DNA of 64,000 bases from CAVTRI01 sp963737075 (GTDB lineage Bacteria; Actinomycetota; Acidimicrobiia; Acidimicrobiales; Palsa-688). Shown here piece by piece: positions 49,796-58,421 of the stretch. How positions within the stretch are numbered: position 1 is the stretch's first letter; every line of letters starts with the position of its first letter. The notes beneath the pieces were generated by a model, which saw nothing but the letters and a program-made list of their open reading frames with translations, did no database searches and was not told the origin of the DNA. Position numbers and translations under genes: made by a program. Location of the stretch: NCBI GenBank assembly GCA_963737075.1, contig CAVTRI010000002.1:1364001-1428000 (forward strand), given 5' to 3'.

Positions 49796-51294
49796 TGGTC
49801 TACAGCTTGGCCCGCTTGTTGCTGGAGCACCCATCCAGTCCGGACGAACCGCTCGTGTGCACCATCGACCGGGAGTTGACGGCTCATCAGTTCCGCCGCG
49901 CCGCGGAAGCCGCAGCCGCCGACCTCTCCGCCCTTGGTGTGCGTCCGGGAGAGGCGGTGGCGGTGCAGCTTCCCAGCGGTCCGGACATCGCGGCGGCGAT
50001 GTTCGGCTCCTGGCTAGCCGGCGCGGTCTTCGTACCGGTGAATTTCAGGCAACCGGAACGCGAACTGGCGCACGTGGTCGACGCCATCAAGCCGGCGGCG
50101 TTCCTCGGCCAGGAAGGACTGCGGCGGCTCGACGACTCGGCGAGCTACGACCCAGACGTCGCCTTCGTCATGTGGACCTCGGGCACGACCGGGCCCCCCA
50201 AGCCGATCCTGCAGACCCACTCCGGGTACCACGAGATCCTCGGCCGGGTCCTGGCTTCGATACGCAAGGGCCCGAGCGGCCCGGCGGCGCCGCCTGGAGC
50301 GGGGTCGCAGGGCCCGAGCGGCCCGGCGGCGGCGCCGCCTGGAGCGGGGTTGCGGGGCCCGAGCGGCGAACGGCCAACGCCCAACCTGGTCCCTGTTTCC
50401 CTCAGCCTGAACGCAGGCATCTACAACCTGCTGTTCGGCCTGATGGCGGGAGCGTCGGTGGTTCTGATGGAGCGGTTCACTCCCGGGGACTTCGCTTCGC
50501 TCGTCGCGCGGTACTCAATCCGCTCGACGGTCCTGCCGCCGGCGGCGATGGCCATGCTTACCGACGCGCCCGAGGTCACCAACCTGACACCCCTCCGTTA
50601 CGTGCGCAGCATCACCGCGCCGCTGTCGCCGGTGGCCGCCCGACGGTTCATGGACAAGTTCGGCGTCACCGTCCTCAACGGGTACGGGCAGGCGGAGGTG
50701 GGTGAGGTCATAGGGTGGACGGCAGCCGACGCCCGGGCCCACCCGGAGAAGCTGGGGGCCCTCGGTCGTCCGCACCCCGGCGTTGACATCAAGGTGGTCG
50801 ACGACGGCGGCCACCCCGTGGGCGCGGGGATCCCAGGCGACCTGCTGGTGCGGCCGCCCCGGATCGCGGCCGGGTACGCGACCGGAGAAGCCTTTGCTGA
50901 TCGCATGGACGACGAGGGGTTCGTCCGCACCGGGGACATCGCCGCGGTCGACGACGAGGGCTTCGTGTGGCTCGAGGGGCGTGCGACGGACCTGATCAAC
51001 CGGGGCGGCAACAAGGTATTTCCCGACCAGGTCGAGGAGATTCTGCGCTTGGTACCGGGAGTCAAGGAGGCGGCGGTGGCCGGTGTGGGGGATCCCCGCC
51101 TGGGAGAGGTGCCGGTGGCGTTCGTGGTTGGCGACGTCGCCGACGAGGACCTCGTTGCAGTGTGCCGGGAGTATCTGGTGCCGTACAAAGTGCCGGTCGC
51201 TTTTGCCCGGGTACCAGCCATCCCCCGCAGCGACGTGGGCAAGGTGCTGCGCCGGCAGTTGGCGGCCGCGTGGCAGCAGGGAGGGAACGCATGA
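49795..51294 (+). CDS. Acyl-CoA synthetase (AMP-binding) with a repeat-encoded insertion
   Basis: 499 residues. FVMWTSGTTGPPKPILQTH is the P-loop, LNGYGQAEVGEVIGW the A5 region, DEGFVRTGDIAAVDDEGFVWLEGRATDLINRGGNKVFPDQVEE the A7-A8 motifs, and IPRSDVGKVLRRQL the A10 Lys. Residues ~158-194 are an extra Gly/Pro/Ala stretch (GPSGPAAPPGAG, GPSGPAAAPPGAG, GPSGE) directly after the P-loop region, encoded by two and a partial copy of the GC-rich repeat; homologous ligases lack it. The stop overlaps the following gene (ATGA). It activates a free acid for the hydratase and crotonase genes that follow. Confidence 0.88.
   Translation: MVYSLARLLLEHPSSPDEPLVCTIDRELTAHQFRRAAEAAAADLSALGVRPGEAVAVQLPSGPDIAAAMFGSWLAGAVFVPVNFRQPERELAHVVDAIKPAAFLGQEGLRRLDDSASYDPDVAFVMWTSGTTGPPKPILQTHSGYHEILGRVLASIRKGPSGPAAPPGAGSQGPSGPAAAPPGAGLRGPSGERPTPNLVPVSLSLNAGIYNLLFGLMAGASVVLMERFTPGDFASLVARYSIRSTVLPPAAMAMLTDAPEVTNLTPLRYVRSITAPLSPVAARRFMDKFGVTVLNGYGQAEVGEVIGWTAADARAHPEKLGALGRPHPGVDIKVVDDGGHPVGAGIPGDLLVRPPRIAAGYATGEAFADRMDDEGFVRTGDIAAVDDEGFVWLEGRATDLINRGGNKVFPDQVEEILRLVPGVKEAAVAGVGDPRLGEVPVAFVVGDVADEDLVAVCREYLVPYKVPVAFARVPAIPRSDVGKVLRRQLAAAWQQGGNA
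50268..50371 (+). repeat. GC-rich intragenic repeat, ligase copies
   Basis: Copies start with GGGCCCGAGCGGCCCGGCGG at 50268 and 50310 and a truncated one at 50355. Spacings are 42 and 45 bp, multiples of three, so the reading frame is kept. The units end GGAGCGGGGTCGCAG and similar. Confidence 0.7.
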
Positions 51295-52538
51295 CGGACG
51301 GAACGATCACAGACGAAGGCGTCGCCCGCCTCCGCCAACGCATAGGAATACCGGAACCGCACCCGGTCCCGCCGCACTACACCCGCCCCGGGCCGGACGC
51401 CTTCCGCCATGTCTCCATCGCCTACGGAGACGACAACCCGCTGTGGTGCGACCCTGAATACGGCACGCACACGGTATGGGCTGGGCCGATTGCATCGCCG
51501 GTGTTGGTCGGCGGTGACAGCCTCATCGGCGACGACGAGGTGACCGAGGTTTCCCCGGAGCACAAGGAGCTGCTGCGGGGTGATCCGCTCCGCGGCGTCC
51601 ATGCCTTCTACTCGGCGAGCGCCCGGGAGTGGTGGGCTCCCCTGCGACCGGACCAACGGATCCGCCGTCGCAACGCTCTGGTCGGCGTTCTCTACAAGTC
51701 GAGTGCCTTTGCGGAGCGGGCGGTGCACGAGTGGACGGCGCAGGTGTTCCGGGTCGCGGACGGGCCGGTCCTGTCCGGTCAGTACCGCCTTATGATCCGC
51801 ACCGAACGCACCAAGGCGCGCGAGCAGCGCAAGTACGACGCGGTCGAGATCCGGCCCTACGCTGACGATGAACTCGCGGATATCGACAAGCAGTATGCGG
51901 CGGAGGCTCGGAGGGGCGCCGATCCGCGATGGTGGGAGGACGTGTCGGAGGGCGACACGGTCGGGCCCATGGTAAAGGGCCCGCTCACCGTCACGGATAT
52001 CGTCTGCTGGCATGTGGGGATGGGCATGGGCCTGTACGGCATCCAGCCGCTGCGGCTCGGCTACCACAACCGGACCCGCATTCCGCGGTTCTTTCACCGT
52101 GATGAGCTCAACATCCCCGACGTGATGCAGCGCGTCCACTGGGATCCAGCCTTCGCTCGACGAAGCGGAAACCCAACCACCTTCGACTACGGGCGGATGC
52201 GCGAGACGTGGCTCATTCACCTTTGTACCGACTGGATGGGCGACGACGCCTGGTTATGGAAGCTCGACTGCGAGTTTCGACGTTTCAACTACGTTGGCGA
52301 CACCCAATGGCTGCGGGGCACGGTTACCCGGCGCTATCTGGCCGAAGGCGATCGCCCGGCGGTGGACCTCGAGCTCACGACGACCAATCAGCGAGGCGAG
52401 GATACGACGCCTGGGCACGCGACGATCCTGCTGCCGAGCCGCGAGCGGGGAGCCGTCCGGCTGCCGGATGCACCAGGTGCGACGACAGATTTGCAAGGAG
52501 CGCTGGAGGCGATCAGTGCTCGGTTCGAGGCGTCATGA
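51291..52538 (+). CDS. MaoC/FAS1-type dehydratase-like fusion protein
   Basis: 415 residues. First half: HYTRPGPDAFRHVSIAYGDDNPLWCDPEYGTHTVWAGPIASPVL, the FAS1-DH-type N-domain; second half from about 225: DVSEGDTVGPMVKGPLTVTDIVCWHVGMGMGLYG, then RFNYVGDTQWLRGTVTRRYL and DLELTTTNQRGEDTTPGHATILLP, a MaoC-like hotdog with a long insertion. It would hydrate an enoyl-CoA as a single chain, unlike the split pair at 21051-22060. ATG 51291 overlaps the ligase stop; the stop overlaps the crotonase start. Confidence 0.78.
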   Translation: MTDGTITDEGVARLRQRIGIPEPHPVPPHYTRPGPDAFRHVSIAYGDDNPLWCDPEYGTHTVWAGPIASPVLVGGDSLIGDDEVTEVSPEHKELLRGDPLRGVHAFYSASAREWWAPLRPDQRIRRRNALVGVLYKSSAFAERAVHEWTAQVFRVADGPVLSGQYRLMIRTERTKAREQRKYDAVEIRPYADDELADIDKQYAAEARRGADPRWWEDVSEGDTVGPMVKGPLTVTDIVCWHVGMGMGLYGIQPLRLGYHNRTRIPRFFHRDELNIPDVMQRVHWDPAFARRSGNPTTFDYGRMRETWLIHLCTDWMGDDAWLWKLDCEFRRFNYVGDTQWLRGTVTRRYLAEGDRPAVDLELTTTNQRGEDTTPGHATILLPSRERGAVRLPDAPGATTDLQGALEAISARFEAS

Positions 52539-53344
52539 CCGGGTACAACTCCTGTGAAGGACTGCACGTCTCCTTGAAGGATGGCGTCCTTCGGCTGGTG
52601 CTCGATCGGCCGGACAAGCGCAACGCGCTCACTGACGACATGGTATCCACCATGATCGACGTCATCGCCGCCGCCAGTCGGGACGAGGCTGTTCGAGCCA
52701 TTCTGATCACCGCGGACGGCGATCATTTCTGCTCAGGGTACGACATCATCGCCCGCAACACTGGTGACGTTACCCGACCGCGCGTAGGGAGCATTCAGCG
52801 TCGCCTTCCGGATCTGGCGCACCGCCTGATCCCTCTCATGACCTCGGTGCAAACACCCATCGTCGCCGTGGCCCGCGGCTGGGCGGCCGGCATCGGCCTC
52901 CACCTGCTGCTGGCCGCGGACTTCGCGGTAGTGGCAGACGACGCTCGCATATGGGAGCCGTTCGCCGAGCGAGGCTTCACCGCCGACAGCGGGACAACAT
53001 GGCTGCTGCCGCGGCGGATCGGCGAGGTGCGGGCGCGGGAGGTGCTGCTTCTGGGCCGGGCCCTGACGGGCGCGGAAGCCGCCGAATGGGGCATGGTGCA
53101 CCGTGCGGTCCCCTCCGCCGAGCTGGACGCCGCCGGCGAAGAGCTCCTCCGACAGCTGGCCGAAGCCCCGACGGTCAGTCTGGGGTTGATGAAATGGCTG
53201 CTGCACGCGGCGGCCGCGTCTCCCTTCGATCGCCAGCTCGAGCACGAGGCATTGGCGCTCGAACTCTCGTCGCGTAGCGAAGACTTCCGCGAAGGTCTCG
53301 CCGCATTCAAAGAGAAGCGGCCGCCTCGCTTCTCGGGCCGGTGA
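52535..53344 (+). CDS. Enoyl-CoA hydratase/isomerase family protein
   Basis: 269 residues. LRLVLDRPDKRNALTDDMV, ADGDHFCSGYDI (oxyanion hole), GWAAGIGLHLLLAADFAVVADDARIWEPFAERGFTADSGTTWLLPRRIG. The first catalytic Glu position is His (GIGLHLLL) and the second has Glu (FAERGF), so hydration may be slowed or replaced by another crotonase reaction. ATG 52535 overlaps the previous stop; its own stop overlaps the next ATG by one base (TGATG). Confidence 0.87.
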   Translation: MTGYNSCEGLHVSLKDGVLRLVLDRPDKRNALTDDMVSTMIDVIAAASRDEAVRAILITADGDHFCSGYDIIARNTGDVTRPRVGSIQRRLPDLAHRLIPLMTSVQTPIVAVARGWAAGIGLHLLLAADFAVVADDARIWEPFAERGFTADSGTTWLLPRRIGEVRAREVLLLGRALTGAEAAEWGMVHRAVPSAELDAAGEELLRQLAEAPTVSLGLMKWLLHAAAASPFDRQLEHEALALELSSRSEDFREGLAAFKEKRPPRFSGR

Positions 53345-54570
53345 TGTCGATCGCGGTCGGGCCGGACAGCACGCCCGGCGAGGTGCGGGCGGCGGTCACG
53401 GCGTGGATCGAAGAGGCGGTGCCTGCGGCGTGGGTGGAGGCCGGAAGGCGCGGCGGGCCGCCGGCGGTGCGGGAGGTCCGCAGCCGGCAGCAGTACGAAG
53501 CCTGGTACCCGGTGTTCGGGGCGTCCGGTCTGGTGGTGCCCACCTGGCCCCGTGCGTACGGCGGACTCGACCTGACGCCGGTCCAGGCACGGGCGGCTGA
53601 GGAACTGCTGCGCCCCTTCAACCTCGGCCGGCTCAACCCGCTCGGGCTCAACCTGGCCGCGCCCGCGCTGTTCGCCCACGGCACGGACGAGCAACGGCTC
53701 CGGTACCTGCCGCCGATCGTGCGCAACGAGGAGGTCTGGTGCCAGCTGTTCAGCGAACCCGGTGCGGGCTCGGACCTGGCTTCATTGGCGACCAGAGCCG
53801 AGCGCGACGGTGACCATTGGGTGATAACCGGCCAGAAGATCTGGACGACTTGGGCTCATATAGCCGACTTCGGCGTTCTTCTGGCTCGCACCGACCCGGA
53901 CCGGGCCAAACGGGAAGGCATCACCTATTTCCTGTTGCACCTGCGACAGGCGGGGGTGGAGATCCGCCCGCTGCGTCATATGGGTGGCGACGTCGATTTC
54001 AACGAAGTGTTCATGAACGGAGCGATCGTCCCCGACGCCCAGCGGGTGGGCGCCGTCGGCGACGGATGGAAGGTCGCCAATGCCACCCTTTCCGGGGAAC
54101 GCCAGATGGTCGCCGGCTCCGGTTCGGGCGGCGTGGACCGCATTGGAGGCTTGGGCGCCGACCACCTGATCGTCCTTACTCGTCGGGTAGGCGTTGACCC
54201 CGTGCGGAGCGACGACGTTGTCCGCGTGTGGTGCGAGGAGCGGGTGCGGGAGTGGACCAATCAGCGGGTGCGGGCCCAGCTGCGCGCGGGGCGCCCGCCC
54301 GGCCCGGAGAGCTCGATCGGCAAGGTGCACCAGGGAGAGCTCAACCAGCGGATCCAGCTGCTGGCGACGACGCTCCTCGGCGCCGAGGCGACCGCGTGGT
54401 CCGGTCCCATGCCGCATGAGGTACGAGGCATGCTGCGCAGTCGCGCGAACACCATCGAGGGCGGGACGACCGAGGTCAACAAGAACGTTCTCGGAGAAAG
54501 GGTCCTCGGGTTGCCGCGGGAACCGGACCCGTGGAGGGGAATGGCCTGGCGCGAGGTCCCGCGGGCGTGA
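53344..54570 (+). CDS. Acyl-CoA dehydrogenase (FadE-type)
   Basis: 408 residues. VVPTWPRAYGGLDLTPVQARAAEELL, CQLFSEPGAGSDLASLATRAERDGDHWVITGQKIWTTW, and ANTIEGGTTEVNKNVLGERVLGLPREPDPW form a complete FAD-dependent acyl-CoA dehydrogenase. It makes a 2,3-enoyl-CoA and uses the ETF system at 11.9-15.3 kb. ATG 53344 overlaps the crotonase stop. A GTGA overlap leads into the next crotonase. Confidence 0.92.
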   Translation: MSIAVGPDSTPGEVRAAVTAWIEEAVPAAWVEAGRRGGPPAVREVRSRQQYEAWYPVFGASGLVVPTWPRAYGGLDLTPVQARAAEELLRPFNLGRLNPLGLNLAAPALFAHGTDEQRLRYLPPIVRNEEVWCQLFSEPGAGSDLASLATRAERDGDHWVITGQKIWTTWAHIADFGVLLARTDPDRAKREGITYFLLHLRQAGVEIRPLRHMGGDVDFNEVFMNGAIVPDAQRVGAVGDGWKVANATLSGERQMVAGSGSGGVDRIGGLGADHLIVLTRRVGVDPVRSDDVVRVWCEERVREWTNQRVRAQLRAGRPPGPESSIGKVHQGELNQRIQLLATTLLGAEATAWSGPMPHEVRGMLRSRANTIEGGTTEVNKNVLGERVLGLPREPDPWRGMAWREVPRA

Positions 54571-55247
54571 GCGGCTACCAGTCCCTCATCGTGGAACGGC
54601 GGGAGGCCGTTGGGTGGCTGATCTTCAACCGGCCGGCGGCCGCCAACGCCATGGATTCGGTCATGCTGGCCGAGCTCGAGACTGCATGGCAGGAGCTGGA
54701 CGGCGATCCGCAGGTGCGAGTGATCGTCAACACCGGCCAGGGCCGCAGCTTCCAGTCGGGGCTGGATGTCGTGGAGCTGGCCCGCAACCCGGCCGCGCTG
54801 CGGGAGCAGGCGCGGCGGACCAAGCGAGCCGAGTTGAAGCTGACCGCCTGGCACAACAGCGTCGGAAAGCCCGTGATCGCGGCGGTCAACGGAGTGTGCG
54901 CCGGGGGCGGCCTGCATTTCGTGGCCGACGCCGACATCGTGATCGCGTCCTCGGACGCTACTTTCTTCGACCCGCACGTGTCCATCGGTCAGGTCTCGGC
55001 GTACGAGACCATCGGGTTGGCGCGGCGGATGCCGTTTGAAGCAGTGCTGCGCATGGCGCTGGTCGGCGCCCACGAGCGGATCACCGCCAACCGGGCACTG
55101 CAGTTAGGCATGATCAGCCAGGTCGTCGACCCGCCCCAACGTCTGCACGACGAGGCGCAGGCCCTGGCGGAGAAGATTGCGGACAACCCGCCCGTGGTCG
55201 TTCGGGGTGACAAGCGCACGTTGTGGGCATCACTGGAGGAGCCGTGA
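54567..55247 (+). CDS. Crotonase family protein, tandem paralogue 1
   Basis: 226 residues from GTG 54567. VGWLIFNRPAAANAMDSVMLAELETAWQELDGDP, GQGRSFQSGLDVVELA (oxyanion hole), GVCAGGGLHFVADADIVIASSDATFFDPHVSIGQVSAYETIGLARRMPFEAVLRM. Neither catalytic Glu is at its usual place (GGGLHFV, FDPHVSIGQV), as in the DPHVS group of actinobacterial crotonases whose reactions differ from simple hydration. It ends about 45 residues earlier than its paralogue downstream, with which it shares most motifs. Confidence 0.87.
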   Translation: MSGYQSLIVERREAVGWLIFNRPAAANAMDSVMLAELETAWQELDGDPQVRVIVNTGQGRSFQSGLDVVELARNPAALREQARRTKRAELKLTAWHNSVGKPVIAAVNGVCAGGGLHFVADADIVIASSDATFFDPHVSIGQVSAYETIGLARRMPFEAVLRMALVGAHERITANRALQLGMISQVVDPPQRLHDEAQALAEKIADNPPVVVRGDKRTLWASLEEP

Positions 55248-56050
55248 GGGATTACGAGACGCTGATCGTCGAACGCCGGGGCCAGGTGGGCTGGCTCATC
55301 AACAACCGGCCAGACCGGCTCAACGCCATGAACGCTCTCATGCGCGACGAGTTCGCCGTGGCGTGGCGCGAGCTGGACGCCGACCCCGATGTCCGGGTCA
55401 TCGTGCACACCGGTGAGGGGCGCGCCTTTCAGACCGGTGTCGATGTGGCCGAGATCGCTTCCGACGGCATCGGAATGGAGCGATACCGGCAGTCGGTGGA
55501 GGACTTCGACTTTCACTTCACGGCCTGGCAACAGAAGGTCTGGAAGCCGGTGATCACCGCCGTCAATGGCATCTGCGCGGGCGGCGGGTTCCACTGGGTC
55601 GCCGAGGCCGACATCGTGATCGCCGCCTCGGACGCCCAGTTTTGCGACCCGCACGTCTCGGTTGGCCAGGTGGTGGCGATGGAAGCCATCGGGTTGGCCC
55701 GGCGCGTCCCGTTCGAGGCCGTGATGCGAATGGCGTGCCTCGGGCGTCACGAGCGGGTGTCGGCCCAACGGGCCTACGAGCTGGGGATGATCAGCCAGAT
55801 CGTTGACCCGCCCGACAAGCTGCGCGATGAAGCGCAGGCGTTGGCCGAGAAGGTGGCCCACAACTCGCCGGCTGCCATGCGGGCGACGAAGAAGGCGCTG
55901 TGGGGCGCCCTCGAGATGGGGCTCACGGACGCGTGCAAAGCGGGCGCCAAGGAGCTGGTGTCGATGTGGGGTCACCCCGACCAGGAGGAGGGGCCCCGGG
56001 CGTTCGCCGAGAAACGGGAGCCGGTGTGGGCACCGCTCAGCGAAGCTTAA
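55244..56050 (+). CDS. Crotonase family protein, tandem paralogue 2
   Basis: 268 residues from GTG 55244, overlapping the previous stop. VGWLINNRPDRLNAMNALMRDEFAVAWRELDADP, GEGRAFQTGVDVAEIA, GICAGGGFHWVAEADIVIAASDAQFCDPHVSVGQVVAMEAIGLARRVPFEAVMRM. It lacks both usual Glu positions like its neighbour, so the two probably arose by duplication and may form a heteromer. Its last 14 bases overlap the convergent ligase. Confidence 0.87.
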   Translation: MRDYETLIVERRGQVGWLINNRPDRLNAMNALMRDEFAVAWRELDADPDVRVIVHTGEGRAFQTGVDVAEIASDGIGMERYRQSVEDFDFHFTAWQQKVWKPVITAVNGICAGGGFHWVAEADIVIAASDAQFCDPHVSVGQVVAMEAIGLARRVPFEAVMRMACLGRHERVSAQRAYELGMISQIVDPPDKLRDEAQALAEKVAHNSPAAMRATKKALWGALEMGLTDACKAGAKELVSMWGHPDQEEGPRAFAEKREPVWAPLSEA

Positions 56051-57557
56051 ATTTCATCACCTTGCCGCTGGCGTTGAGCGGGAGGGCGTCGACGAGCCGT
56101 ACCTGGCGGGGCACCTTGTAATTGGCCATGTTGGCCCGGCACCATCCCAGGAGCTCCGCCTCGTTGAGGTCGCCTCGTGGCACCACGACAGCCCGCCCGA
56201 CCTCGCCCAACCGATCGTCGGGAACGCCGACCACCGCCACCTGGGCCACGGAACGATACCGGAGCAGGATGCCCTCGACCTCGGCCGGGTACACGTTGAA
56301 CCCGCCGGAGATGTACATGTCCTTCTTGCGGTCGGTGATCCGGAGGTTGCCGTCCTCGCCGATGAAGCCGATGTCGCCGGTGCGCAGCCATCCCTCGTCG
56401 TCGATGGCCTGACGGGTCGCTTCCGGGTCGTTGAAGTACTCCTTCATCACGTTGAATCCCCGCACCAGGATCTCACCCGGACCGCCCACGGGTTGCTCGG
56501 CGCCCCGGTCGTCGACGACCTTCACCTCAACGCCGGGTAGCGGGCGGCCGACCGTGGTCGCCACCGTCTCCGGAGGGTCGTCGTGCCGGCACACGCTCAC
56601 CGTTCCCGTGGTTTCGGTGAGGCCGTAGCCGGCCACCACCGTCTGGAAGCGCAGCTCATCCCGCATCCGGCGGACCACTTCGACGGGGACGACGGCCGCG
56701 CCGGTCACCGACAGCCGCAGCGAGGTGAGATCGAACTCGGCGAAGCGCGGGTGGTCGAGGATCGACTGGAAGACCGTCGGCGGCCCGGGCAGCATCGAGA
56801 TCCGATGGCGGGCCACATAGTCCATAACCGCCTCAACTTCGAATACCGGGAATGGATGGATTTCAGCGCCTTGCAGGACGCAGGCCAGGATGCCCGACTT
56901 CAGTCCGGCGGTATGGAAGAACGGGTAGACGATCAAGTAACGATCGCCTTGTTGCAGGCCGACTGACCCCGCCCACGCCTGATAGGTGCGGACGCTGGCT
57001 CCATGGGTCAGCACGGCGCCCTTCGGGGCCCCCGTCGTGCCCGAGGTGAAGATGATGTCCGACACGGAAGCGCCGTTGAGTGACCGGAGCCTGGTGGCGA
57101 TCGTCTCCGTCGGTATGGCGTCGCCGGCTGGCAGCCACGACGCCCAGCCGCTTTCTCCGACGTCCACGACCTGCTCGAGGGCAGGGACATCGCTCCACGA
57201 ATGTGCGGTGCTGAGAAAGTCGTGGTCGAGAAAGTCGCCGACCGCCAGGAGCAGCTTCGCGCCCGAGGCCCTCACGACGTGGGCGGCCTCGCCCGACTTG
57301 AACCGGGTGTTGAGGGGTACCAGCGCCGCCCCTGACATATAGATACCGAAGCTGATGGCAACCCACCGCACCGAGTTGGGTGCCCACAACGCCACCCCGT
57401 CACCGGGCTCGACACCTGCCGCCACCAGCGCGCGCGCCACCTGTTCCGCAAGCGCCCGCAGCTCCACATTCGTGAGCGTCTCGTCGTCGCTCGCCGCTGC
57501 TATCCCACCAGGTGAAGCCTGCGCCCTCTCGATGAGCGCCTGCGGGATCGTCTGCAT
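56037..57557 (-). CDS. Acyl-CoA synthetase (AMP-binding, FadD3/FadD17-like)
   Basis: 506 residues. DIIFTSGTTGAPKGAVLTHGASVR is the P-loop, AGYGLTETTGTVSV the A5 motif, DEGWLRTGDIGFIGEDGNLRITDRKKDMYISGGFNVYPAEVE the A7-A8 motifs and LPLNASGKVMKFKL the A10 catalytic lysine. Forms an acyl-CoA from a free acid; the wording resembles actinobacterial ligases for steroid ring or side-chain acids. ATG 57557. It is 12 bp downstream of the SDR on the same strand. Confidence 0.9.
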   Translation of the reverse strand: MQTIPQALIERAQASPGGIAAASDDETLTNVELRALAEQVARALVAAGVEPGDGVALWAPNSVRWVAISFGIYMSGAALVPLNTRFKSGEAAHVVRASGAKLLLAVGDFLDHDFLSTAHSWSDVPALEQVVDVGESGWASWLPAGDAIPTETIATRLRSLNGASVSDIIFTSGTTGAPKGAVLTHGASVRTYQAWAGSVGLQQGDRYLIVYPFFHTAGLKSGILACVLQGAEIHPFPVFEVEAVMDYVARHRISMLPGPPTVFQSILDHPRFAEFDLTSLRLSVTGAAVVPVEVVRRMRDELRFQTVVAGYGLTETTGTVSVCRHDDPPETVATTVGRPLPGVEVKVVDDRGAEQPVGGPGEILVRGFNVMKEYFNDPEATRQAIDDEGWLRTGDIGFIGEDGNLRITDRKKDMYISGGFNVYPAEVEGILLRYRSVAQVAVVGVPDDRLGEVGRAVVVPRGDLNEAELLGWCRANMANYKVPRQVRLVDALPLNASGKVMKFKLR

Positions 57558-57569
57558 GCGGCCCTCGGC

Positions 57570-58355
57570 TCAGAATGGCTTCTTCGTGAAACCGCCGTCC
57601 ACCAGGATGGTCTGGCCGGTGATGAAGCTGGCCTCTGCAGAGCAGAGGAAGAGCACCGCGTTCGCCAGGTCTTCCATCCGCCCCAGCCGTTTGATGAGCT
57701 GCCCATCGACGATGGTCTGTTCGACTCCTTTGCGGGCGGGATCGTTCATCCACGCCACTGCGGACTCGGAGTCCACCAGCCCGGGGGCGATCCCGTTGAC
57801 CCGAATGCCGTCGGGCGCCAGCTCCGCCGCCAAGGAGACGGTCAGCGAGTTGAGGGCAAGTTTCGAAGCGCCATAGGCCCCGCCGCCCATATAGGCCGCC
57901 ATCGACGACTGGTTGATGATGGCGCCTCCCCCGCCGGCCGCCATGGCAGCCCGGCAGGCGACGGTGCACGCCAAAGCGCCGATCACGTTGACTTCCATCA
58001 CCGCCCGCCACTGCGGCAGCGCGTCGGTGGTGTAGGGAAGCTGCGCATTATCCAGGTGGACGGCGGCGTTGTTGATCAGGACGTCGATCCGGCCGAATGT
58101 GCCTCTGGCGGCTGACGCCATCTCCCGGACGGCGGCGTCGTCGGTGACGTCCATCGTGACCGCCAGGCCCCGATGGCCTTCGCCTTCCAACTCCTTAACC
58201 ACCCGCTTGGCCGCGTCCGTGTCTACGTCGCCGATGACGACCTGCGCCCCTTCGGCCGCGAAGCGGTGGGCGTACGTCCGGCCGATTCCTGCCCCCCCGC
58301 CGGTGACGACGACGACCTTGTCCTCGAACCTCCTCACGCCGCGGGATTCTGGCAC
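57570..58355 (-). CDS. SDR family oxidoreductase
   Basis: 261 residues. VVVVTGGGAGIGRTYAHRFAAEGAQVVIGD, VLINNAAVHLDNAQL (NNA), NQSSMAAYMGGGAYGASKLALNSLT with catalytic Ser and YxxxK, PGLVDSES and TGQTILVDGGFTKKPF. A classical NAD-dependent SDR, likely oxidising a hydroxyacyl-CoA. Start GTG 58355 gives ESRGVRRFED; a GTG at 58337 is closer to the family length and is the alternative. Probably co-transcribed with the ligase downstream. Confidence 0.88.
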   Translation of the reverse strand: MPESRGVRRFEDKVVVVTGGGAGIGRTYAHRFAAEGAQVVIGDVDTDAAKRVVKELEGEGHRGLAVTMDVTDDAAVREMASAARGTFGRIDVLINNAAVHLDNAQLPYTTDALPQWRAVMEVNVIGALACTVACRAAMAAGGGGAIINQSSMAAYMGGGAYGASKLALNSLTVSLAAELAPDGIRVNGIAPGLVDSESAVAWMNDPARKGVEQTIVDGQLIKRLGRMEDLANAVLFLCSAEASFITGQTILVDGGFTKKPF

Positions 58356-58421
58356 AGCCGCCGAGCCGATCGCTTAGCCCCCGCGGCTCACTTGGGGTTG
58401 AGCCCGATCGGCTCCCGACGA

